Below are positions 12,519 to 18,696 of a DNA stretch of 18,696 nt, piece by piece. The stretch spans positions 1-18,696 of the forward strand of contig JANOEH010000065.1 in assembly GCA_031413115.1 (NCBI GenBank), given 5' to 3'. This DNA comes from JANPEF01 sp031413115 (lineage in GTDB: Bacteria > Eisenbacteria > RBG-16-71-46 > DASYSL01). Each line of letters begins with the position of its first letter. The stretch's first letter is position 1. The position numbers and the translations under genes are program-made. The notes below the pieces were generated by a model. It was not told the DNA's origin, searched no databases, and saw only the letters and a list, made by a program, of their open reading frames with translations.

Positions 12519-14054
12519 CTACCGCATTCCGAGCAGCGTGTGCCCGAGACCTCCGTAGAGCAGCGCCAGGCCGATCCCGACCGCCGCGCCGAGCACGACG
12601 TCGACCGGATAATGCACGCCGAGGTACACCCGCGAGACGGCCACGAGGGTGGCATAGCCGAAGAACAGCGGAGCGAGGACCGGGAGGACGACCGACAGGA
12701 GCAGGGCTCCCGCGAACGCGGTGGCGCTGTGGCCCGAGGGAAACGACCAGTCGAGGGGCACCCGCGCGACCCGGACATCGACGCCCTCGAGCGCATGATA
12801 CGGCCGCGTCCGTCGGAACACCGACTTGATCGGGAAGTTGACCGTGAGCTCGGCCACCCAGAGGACGACGATGAGGACGAGCATCGCCACCCAGTCGTGC
12901 AGCGGGCCGAACACCGCGACGAGCAGCGCGACCACCACCCACAGCTCGCCGTGATCCATCGTCCGGGACACGAACCGGGCGAGGCCGGTGCTCGTCGGCC
13001 CGACGGGGAGACGATTCACCCAGCGGTACGCCGCATGGTCGAGGCCGGACAGGCGCTTCCAGAGGCTGAGGCGCACGGCCGTGACGGCCTCCGTGGCGAC
13101 TGTCACGGGCGTCGCGGGTGCGGGGGCCGCGACGACCGGCTCGGGGCCGGCCACCACGCGCAGGAGCCCCGGCGCGACGACGAGGTCGATCGGCGTGTTG
13201 CCGATCAAGTCCCCGTCCGCCTGCACCGGCATCGGCGGCCGGCTTGCGATCCGCAGCCTCCGTCGCACCTGGAAGTAGCGCGCCCGGCGATCCGACTGGT
13301 GGCGCCGCGTCAGGAAGCGCAACACGAGGCGCATCCAGTCGAGCAGGCTGCGCACGTCGTAGACGCCGACGTCGAGCACGCCGTCGTCCGGCTCGATCTC
13401 CGGACCCCAGGTGAACGGCGGCGTCCCCATCGTCTTCGCATTCGCCACGACGACCTGCCAGGCGCGAATGCGCACGAGCCGGCCGTCGATCGTGAGCTCG
13501 AATGCATGCGAGCGGTACCCGGTCATCTCGCGGACGAGGGAATGCACGTAGGCCCATCGGCCGCTGCTCTGCTGCGCCTCGCGGGTCGTGCCCTCGATCA
13601 TGCGCGCATCGAGGCCCGCGCCGAGCTGGGTCAGGTAGGAACGCTCCCCCACCTGGATCGCATCGAGCGCGACCACGTTTGCTCGGGCCACCGCCAGCCC
13701 CATCGCCCGCACGATGTCGAGCGGAACCTCGAGTTCCCGCGCGAGGACATTGGCCGTGCCCAGCGGCACGATGCCGAGCACGGGCCGCGACGCAGCATCG
13801 ATCCCGACGAGCGCATTCGCCACGGCGGACACGGTGCCGTCCCCGCCCACGGCGAGGACGAGGTCACAGCCCGCGGCGACGGCGTCGCGAATTGCCGTCT
13901 CCAGTCGTCGGGGACCGTCGTCGTCGGCGGCGGTCTCGAAGCGGCGACAGGGCGGACCGGACGGCTCGAAGACGGTGGCCACGGCGGCCTCGAACGCGTC
14001 CCGATCGAATTGCGCCGCCGCCGGGTTGGAGACGACGAGCGCCGTGCCGGTCAG
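12519..14054 (-). CDS. Fused diacylglycerol kinase-like lipid kinase and PAP2 lipid phosphatase
   Basis: Two enzyme domains share one chain of about 511 residues. The N-terminal half (about 5-305) is a YegS/DAGK-type lipid kinase: LVVSNPAA (6-13), LAVGGDGTVSAVANAL (67-82, nucleotide loop GGDGT), VPLGTANVLAREL (96-108), EPDDGVLDVGVYD (221-233) and VQADGD (277-282). An Ala/Pro/Val-rich linker (about 305-328) leads to a membrane-bound PAP2 domain with all three signatures: K410…R417-P418, PSGH (439-442) and SRVYLGVHYPVD (474-485). Hydrophobic segments lie near 371-387, 389-406, 444-465 and 486-503. No ATG, GTG or TTG precedes the conserved LVVSNP strand within a sensible distance. The frame is open up to 14306, but only across the upstream gene. 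The best start is CTG at 14052-14054, which overlaps the upstream TGA as CTGA. Domain calls are firm; the start is not. Confidence 0.85.
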   Translation of the reverse strand: MTGTALVVSNPAAAQFDRDAFEAAVATVFEPSGPPCRRFETAADDDGPRRLETAIRDAVAAGCDLVLAVGGDGTVSAVANALVGIDAASRPVLGIVPLGTANVLARELEVPLDIVRAMGLAVARANVVALDAIQVGERSYLTQLGAGLDARMIEGTTREAQQSSGRWAYVHSLVREMTGYRSHAFELTIDGRLVRIRAWQVVVANAKTMGTPPFTWGPEIEPDDGVLDVGVYDVRSLLDWMRLVLRFLTRRHQSDRRARYFQVRRRLRIASRPPMPVQADGDLIGNTPIDLVVAPGLLRVVAGPEPVVAAPAPATPVTVATEAVTAVRLSLWKRLSGLDHAAYRWVNRLPVGPTSTGLARFVSRTMDHGELWVVVALLVAVFGPLHDWVAMLVLIVVLWVAELTVNFPIKSVFRRTRPYHALEGVDVRVARVPLDWSFPSGHSATAFAGALLLSVVLPVLAPLFFGYATLVAVSRVYLGVHYPVDVVLGAAVGIGLALLYGGLGHTLLGMR

Positions 14055-14905
14055 GTGCGAGCCATCACGGACTCCTGCCCGATGAAATGCAGCAGCTCGC
14101 GGTTCGCCTCCTCGGCATGGGTCCACGTGAAGCCGTGCGGCGCGCCGGGAATCGTCACCAGCCGGCTGTGGGGGACAAACTCGGACATGCGCGCCCCCGA
14201 GACAGGCAGCGGGACGATGCGATCGGCGTCGCCGTGGAGGACCAGGGTCGGGATCGTGATCTTCCGCAGGTCGTCGCGGAAGTCGGTGCCCCAGGTCGTC
14301 ACGCACTCGACCGTCGCCACCGCGGAGGCGGCGACGGCGACGTTCCAGCTCGCGCGCAGCGCGTCGTCGCTCATGCGGGTCCCGCCGAGCACGTCGACGT
14401 TGTAGAAGTCCTGGAAGAACTTCGCCAGAAAAGCGGGGCGGTCCTTGCGGAGCGCCTGCTGGATGCCGTCGAACACGCCGCCGTCGACACCTCCCGGGTT
14501 GTCGTCGGCCTTGCGCAGGTACGGCGGGACCGCGCCCATGAACACGGCCGCACTCACGCGCTTCGAGCCGTACTTGCCGAGGTAGCGGGCCACCTCGCCC
14601 CCGCCCATCGAGAAGCCCGCGAGGACGACGTCGGTGAGATCAAGCCTGGACATCAACGCATCGAGGTCGGCGGCGAACGTGTTGTAGTCGTATCCGGCGG
14701 TGGGCTGGCTCGAGCGACCGAAGCCGCGGCGGTCGTAGGTGATCACGCGATGTCCCGCGAGCAGTAGCGCCGGAACCTGCTTTTCCCACGAGGCGCCGCT
14801 CAGCGGCCAGCCGTGGATCAGGACGACCGGTCGGCCCGTGCCGTGGTCCTCGTAATGGAGATCGATGGTGGTCGAGTTCTCGTTACCGACGGTGATGAAC
14901 GACAT
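14051..14905 (-). CDS. Alpha/beta hydrolase of the arylesterase/non-heme chloroperoxidase type
   Basis: This 284-residue cytoplasmic hydrolase closely follows the bacterial arylesterase/perhydrolase pattern. It has the oxyanion loop VLIHGWPLSG (28-37), VITYDRRGFGRSSQP (54-68), nucleophile elbow GFSMGGGEVARYLG (97-110, Ser99), TIPTLVLHGDADRIVP (217-232, acid D228) and GAPHGFTWTH (254-263, His257). The triad Ser99-Asp228-His257 is complete. The family hydrolyses esters and can perhydrolyse acids; the in vivo substrate is rarely known. The ATG at 14903-14905 has GGGAG about 8 bases upstream and no signal peptide. It is the first gene of a cluster: its TGA overlaps the proposed CTG start of the lipid kinase-PAP2 gene, and the lipase-like gene follows. 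That context suggests, but does not prove, a lipid-ester role. The 100-base leader (14906-15005) contains a run of eight G (14946-14953) and no obvious terminator for the RND gene upstream. Confidence 0.9.
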   Translation of the reverse strand: MSFITVGNENSTTIDLHYEDHGTGRPVVLIHGWPLSGASWEKQVPALLLAGHRVITYDRRGFGRSSQPTAGYDYNTFAADLDALMSRLDLTDVVLAGFSMGGGEVARYLGKYGSKRVSAAVFMGAVPPYLRKADDNPGGVDGGVFDGIQQALRKDRPAFLAKFFQDFYNVDVLGGTRMSDDALRASWNVAVAASAVATVECVTTWGTDFRDDLRKITIPTLVLHGDADRIVPLPVSGARMSEFVPHSRLVTIPGAPHGFTWTHAEEANRELLHFIGQESVMART

Positions 14906-15005
14906 GGTGGGACTCCCTTGACGGCAGCCGCTTGCTTCTCCCTTTGGGGGGGGCGGCTCCAGCCTACCTCATCCCGGCCGGGCCGCGAGGAGTGTTCCGG
15001 CGGGC

Positions 15006-18000
15006 CTAGGCGCGCGTGGCGGCGGCCTCGTCCTCGAGGCCGTCGTCGGAATCCGCGTCGAACGGGGCGAGCGCGGGCGCGGGACGGCGGCGGAAGCGGC
15101 GACCGAGTTCGTCGAGGTAGGTGTAGAACACGGGCGTGACGTAGAGCGTGATGAGCTGCGAGAACGCGAGCCCACCCACGACCGCGAGCCCGAGCGGCCG
15201 CCGCGATTCGGCGCCCGCACCCCAGCCCAGCGCGATCGGCAGCGTGCCCATGAGTGCCGCCATCGTCGTCATCATGATCGGCCGGAAGCGCACGCGGCAG
15301 GCCTCGAGGATCGCGTCGTGCGCGGACTTCCCCTCGCCGCGCTCGGCCTCGAGCGCGAAGTCGATCATCATGATGGCGTTCTTCTTCACCAGCCCCACGA
15401 GCATGATGACGCCGACGAACGCATAGACGCTCAGCTCCTGCTTGAACAGCACCAGCGTGAGCAGCGCGCCGAAGCCCGCGACCGGCAGGCCCGACAGGAT
15501 GGTCAGCGGGTGGATGAAACTCTCGTAGAGCACGCCGAGCACGAGGTAGATGACAAGCACGGCCACGATCAGCAGCAGCAGAAGGCCCTGCTGGCTGGCC
15601 TGGAACGCCTGCGCGGTGCCGGCAAAGCTCGTCGTCACGTCCGACGACAGCGTCGTGCGCGCCGCTCCCTGCACCTGCGCCACGGCCGCGGACAGGCCCG
15701 AGCCCGTCTTGACGTCGAACGACAGCGTCACCGCGGGCATCTGCCCGGAGTGGTTCACCGACAGCGGGCCGATGCCGGTCGTGATGCGCGTCACCGCCGT
15801 GATCGGCACAAGCGCACCCGAGGTCGAACGCACGTTGAGGAGCTTGAGCGCATCGACGTCACGCTGCGCGTCGGGGCGCAGCTCGAGGAGAACCTGGTAC
15901 TGGTTGTTCGGCGTGTAGATGGTCGACACCTGGCGCGAACCGTAGGCGTCGTACAGCGCCTGCTCGATCTTCTCCACCGAGATGCCCAGCGCCGCGGCGC
16001 GGTCGCGGTCGACGTCGAGGCGCACCTCGGGGTTCTTGATCTGCAGGTCGCTGGTCACGTTGTCGAGCGCGGGCAGGTCCTTCATCGCCGCCTCGAGCTT
16101 CGTCGCGTTGGCGGTGAGCGAGGCGAGATCGGTCCCCTGCAGCGTGAACTGGTACTGGCTCTTCGACACGCGCGTACCGATCCGGACCGGCGGCGGGTTC
16201 TGCAGGAACACGCGCAGGCCCGTCACCTGTGCCAGCTTCGGCTGCAGGACCTTGATCACCTCGTCGGCGCTCTGCTTGCGCTCGTGCCGCGGCAGGAGGC
16301 GGATCGCCATGCGCCCCGTGCTGCTGCCACTCGCATTGGGCCCCCCGCCGACCGACGACTGGAGCGCGGCCACCGCCGGGTGCGCCTGGACGATCGCCGC
16401 GGCCTTCTTCTGGCGCTCGACCATCGCGGCGAACGACGTGCCCTCGGCCGACTCGGTCGTGGCCTGGAGGAAGCCGTTGTCCTCGCTGGGGATGAACCCC
16501 TTCGGGATCGTCACGTACAGGCCGACCGTGCCGCCGAGGATCAGGAGCGAGAAGAACAACGCGGTGCGACGCCGGCGCATGACCCACGCGAGGCTCGACT
16601 CGTACGCCCGGAGCGAGCGCTCGAACGCCGCCTCCGACCAGCGCAGGATCGGGTTGCGTCCGGGCAGTGTCCCCGGCGCGGCGCCCGGGCCGTGCCCCGA
16701 ACCGGGGCGCAGAAACCGGCTGCACAGCATGGGCGTGAGCGTGAGCGAGATGAAGCCCGAGACGAGGATGGCCACCGAGATCACGACCGCGAACTCGTTG
16801 AACAGGCGGCCCAGCAGGCCACCCATGAACAACACGGGGATGAACACGGCGACCAGCGAGATCGTCATCGACAGGATGGTGAAGCCGATCTCCTTCGCGC
16901 CGTCATAGGCGGCTTGCAGCGGCGGTTTTCCGCGCTCGATGTGGCGCACGATGTTCTCGAGCATGACGATCGCGTCGTCGACGACGAAGCCCACGGCGAG
17001 CGTGAGCGCCAGCAGCGACAGGTTGTCGAGACTGTGCCCCAGCGGCAGCATGACGGCGAACGTGCCGACGATCGACAGCGGGAGGGCGGCGCTGGCGATC
17101 AGGGTCGCCGACAGGTTGCGCAGGAACAGCCAGATCACCAGCACGACGAGGATCAGGGCGACGAGCAGCGTCAGCTGCACGTCGTCGACCGAGTGCTTGA
17201 TCGACACCGAGCGGTCGTTGAGCGTCTCCAGACGCACCGAGCCCGGCAGCTGCGGCCGGAGCGTCTCGACCAGCGCATGGACGCGCTGGACCACGGCGAC
17301 CGTGTTGGTGCCCGGCTGGCGCTGGACGGCGAGCACGATCGCGCGCTTGCCCTGGTACCAGCTCGCCGTGCGGTTGTCCTGCACGTCGTCGAGCACGGTG
17401 GCCACGTCGCCCAGGCGGATCGGCTTGCCCCCGTCGGAGCGCAGCACCAGCGTGCGGAACTCCGCGGCGTTCACCAGCTGGCCGTCGACGCGGATGGTCT
17501 GGGCGCGATCGATCCCCCACAGCACGCCGGTCGGCTGGTTCACGTTGTTCTTGGCGATCGCGTCGGTCACGTCGTCGAGCGCGAGGCCGCGCGCATCGAG
17601 TGCCTGCGGATCGAGTTGCACTCGCACGGCGTACTTCTGGGAGCCGAACACGTTCACCTGGGCCACGCCCTGCACGGTGGAGATACGCTGGGCAAGGAAC
17701 GTCTGCGCGTACTCGTCGAGCGTCGACAGGGGCAAACGATCCGACTGCAGCGAGAGGAACAGCACCGGCGTGTCCGACGGGTTCGACTTCTGGTACGACG
17801 GTGGCGTGATGTCGCGCGGAAGCTGGCGCAGCGTCTGGGCGATCGCGGCCTGTACGTCCTGCGCCGCGGCGTCGATGTCGCGCTCGAGCGCGAACTGCAG
17901 CGTCAGGCTGGTCGAACCGAGGCCGCTGGAGGACGTCATGGCTTCGAGGCCGGCGATGGTCGAGAACTGCTTCTCGAGCGGCGTGGCCACGGCCGACGCC

Positions 18001-18176
18001 ATCGTCTCGGGGCTCGCGCCCGGCAGGTTGGCGCGGACCGAGATGACCGGGTAGTCGACGTTGGGAAGGTCGCTGACCGGCAACTTGCGGTAGGCCAGCG
18101 AGCCGAAGACGAGGATGCCCAGCATGATCAGCGTGGTGGCGACGGGGCGTCCGATCCACGGCGCCGAGAGGTTCAC
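15006..18176 (-). CDS. RND multidrug efflux permease (HAE1 type, MdtB/MdtC-like)
   Basis: This 1056-residue inner-membrane proton antiporter pairs with a membrane fusion protein and an outer-membrane channel to export drugs. It begins LSAPWIGRPVATTLIMLG with the first membrane helix. It has FLRNLSATLIASAALPLSIVG (351-371), the TM4 proton-relay pair D400-D401 in GFVVDDAIVMLEN, a periplasmic KGFIPSEDNGF (559-569), and the TM10 lysine in GLVKKNAIMMIDFA (928-941). Two homologous halves each contain a large periplasmic loop, and length is normal. The GTG start at 18174-18176 overlaps the upstream TGA as GTGA, with a GGAGGGG site just ahead, so it is coupled to the fusion-protein gene. Sequence flavour (APWIGRPVATTL, NHSGQMPAVTLSFD) is closest to MdtB/MdtC, but specificity cannot be read. 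No outer-membrane factor gene is visible in the window. The acidic C-terminal tail (1038-1056) is extra and disordered. Confidence 0.95.
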   Translation of the reverse strand: MNLSAPWIGRPVATTLIMLGILVFGSLAYRKLPVSDLPNVDYPVISVRANLPGASPETMASAVATPLEKQFSTIAGLEAMTSSSGLGSTSLTLQFALERDIDAAAQDVQAAIAQTLRQLPRDITPPSYQKSNPSDTPVLFLSLQSDRLPLSTLDEYAQTFLAQRISTVQGVAQVNVFGSQKYAVRVQLDPQALDARGLALDDVTDAIAKNNVNQPTGVLWGIDRAQTIRVDGQLVNAAEFRTLVLRSDGGKPIRLGDVATVLDDVQDNRTASWYQGKRAIVLAVQRQPGTNTVAVVQRVHALVETLRPQLPGSVRLETLNDRSVSIKHSVDDVQLTLLVALILVVLVIWLFLRNLSATLIASAALPLSIVGTFAVMLPLGHSLDNLSLLALTLAVGFVVDDAIVMLENIVRHIERGKPPLQAAYDGAKEIGFTILSMTISLVAVFIPVLFMGGLLGRLFNEFAVVISVAILVSGFISLTLTPMLCSRFLRPGSGHGPGAAPGTLPGRNPILRWSEAAFERSLRAYESSLAWVMRRRRTALFFSLLILGGTVGLYVTIPKGFIPSEDNGFLQATTESAEGTSFAAMVERQKKAAAIVQAHPAVAALQSSVGGGPNASGSSTGRMAIRLLPRHERKQSADEVIKVLQPKLAQVTGLRVFLQNPPPVRIGTRVSKSQYQFTLQGTDLASLTANATKLEAAMKDLPALDNVTSDLQIKNPEVRLDVDRDRAAALGISVEKIEQALYDAYGSRQVSTIYTPNNQYQVLLELRPDAQRDVDALKLLNVRSTSGALVPITAVTRITTGIGPLSVNHSGQMPAVTLSFDVKTGSGLSAAVAQVQGAARTTLSSDVTTSFAGTAQAFQASQQGLLLLLIVAVLVIYLVLGVLYESFIHPLTILSGLPVAGFGALLTLVLFKQELSVYAFVGVIMLVGLVKKNAIMMIDFALEAERGEGKSAHDAILEACRVRFRPIMMTTMAALMGTLPIALGWGAGAESRRPLGLAVVGGLAFSQLITLYVTPVFYTYLDELGRRFRRRPAPALAPFDADSDDGLEDEAAATRA

Positions 18177-18696
18177 TTCCCCTCCGCCGCTGCGTTCCGG
18201 ATCGACGCCCGCGCGCCGTCGGACAGGCGGATCTGGCCGTCCGTCACCACCGTCTCGCCCGGCCCGAGCCCGGAGGCGATGACGGCGCGATCGCGCCACA
18301 GCCGCGCGACGGTGATGCGGCGGGCCTCCACCGTGGTGTCGGCCTTCACCACGTAGGCGAACTCACCGTCCTGCGACAGCGTGACCGCGCTCGCCGGCAC
18401 GACGAGTGCCGCGGCGTCCTCACCCAGGCGCAGGCGCACGCGCACGAACGCGCCGGGCCAGAACTCTCCGTCGGGGTTCGCGAACTCGCCCTTCAGCGTG
18501 ACCGTGCCGGTGGCCTCGTCGACCGCATTGTCGACGAACACGAGACGACCCTCGCTCCACGCGGAATCGGCCGCATCGGGGTTGCGCGCGTCGACGCGCA
18601 GGTTCGCGCCCGCGAGCCGGCGGATCGACGGCAGGCTCCCGGGCGGCACGGCGAAGCGCACGTGCACCGGGCGGATCTTGTTCACGGTGACCAGCG
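18173..18696 (-). CDS. RND efflux membrane fusion protein (periplasmic adaptor), C-terminal part
   Basis: Only the last 173 or so codons are present; the 5' part lies beyond the window end. The visible reading begins LVTVNKIRPVHVRFAVPPG, the beta-barrel stretch typical of MdtA/AcrA-like adaptors (LVTxNxIxPVYVxFxVP). The GTG at 18685 is therefore an internal valine, not a start. ATGTVTLKGEFANPDGEFWPGAFVRVRL continues the barrel domain. The membrane-proximal domain follows, with VVPASAVTLSQDGEFAYVV, VEARRITVARLWRDRAVIASGLGPGETVVTDGQIRLSDGA. The adaptor is periplasmic and links the RND pump to an outer-membrane channel. Its TGA overlaps the permease GTG start by four bases, giving one transcription and translation unit. 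Confidence 0.92.
   Translation of the reverse strand, partial: LVTVNKIRPVHVRFAVPPGSLPSIRRLAGANLRVDARNPDAADSAWSEGRLVFVDNAVDEATGTVTLKGEFANPDGEFWPGAFVRVRLRLGEDAAALVVPASAVTLSQDGEFAYVVKADTTVEARRITVARLWRDRAVIASGLGPGETVVTDGQIRLSDGARASIRNAAAEGK

Noticed and set aside
12508..13557. Upstream extension of the lipase-like protein by 350 residues
   Set aside because: It runs through the PAP2/kinase coding sequence in a shifted frame; the signal peptide begins at 12507.
12468..14405. 645-residue open frame on the plus strand
   Set aside because: It is antisense to the DAGK-PAP2 gene, whose minus-strand product has complete catalytic motifs; the plus-strand product has none.
15318..18356. 1012-residue open frame on the plus strand
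   Set aside because: It lies antisense to the RND permease and reads as low-complexity Arg/Asp/His/Gln sequence typical of a GC-driven shadow frame.
18683..18685. GTG as the start of the membrane fusion protein
   Set aside because: The frame stays open to the window edge and the preceding residues (LVT) continue the family's conserved beta-barrel stretch, so the gene is simply cut by the window.

Overview
This 18.7 kb window is high-GC, densely coding bacterial DNA. No gene gives a firm taxonomic call. The closest match I can infer is a high-GC lineage of the FCB type, such as Candidatus Eisenbacteria or Krumholzibacteriota, with moderate-to-low confidence. The reasons are secreted proteins ending in FlgD-like/sorting-type C-terminal domains (…APNP…G…GVYLVR), a choice-of-anchor B type protein, an NHL propeller, and a Ser/Thr kinase fused to a FlgO/TolB-like domain and TPRs.

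Layout. (1) 8-2294, minus strand: a broken aconitase fragment, then an arsenite methyltransferase gene (arsM), then a cysteine-rich MarR-type regulator. The arsM and marR upstream regions carry matching 17-bp palindromes of the form TTGnnTGnnnCAnnCAA. This suggests a self-regulated arsenic-methylation module run by a MarR protein instead of the usual ArsR. (2) 2427-2970: a GGAAC/GTTCC half-site array precedes a small helix-turn-helix protein with two C-terminal AT-hooks (plus strand), which ends in a cluster of three hairpins including a strong terminator. (3) 2972-6963, minus strand: a large secreted multidomain protein and, upstream of it, a calcineurin-like metallophosphatase. (4) 7049-9493, plus strand: a membrane Ser/Thr kinase with an extracytoplasmic FlgO-like and TPR region, divergent from the phosphatase. 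(5) tRNA-Cys(GCA) on the minus strand at 9580-9655. (6) 9865-10854, plus strand: a secreted six-bladed NHL protein whose blades repeat at exactly 47 residues. (7) 10861-14905, minus strand: a tight three-gene cluster reading hydrolase, lipid kinase-PAP2 fusion, secreted lipase-like protein. (8) 15006-18696, minus strand: an RND efflux permease preceded by its membrane fusion protein, which is cut by the window edge.

Most biological interest lies in the MarR/ArsM pair with its operators, and in the DAGK-PAP2 fusion. That fusion joins a lipid kinase and a lipid phosphatase in one chain. It appears to start at a CTG overlapping the upstream stop and sits between two alpha/beta hydrolases, so it looks like a lipid-remodelling cluster. 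No CRISPR array, insertion sequence, integrase or phage gene was seen. No stretch longer than about 300 bases lacks a gene. All family assignments come from reading motifs by eye, without database searches.
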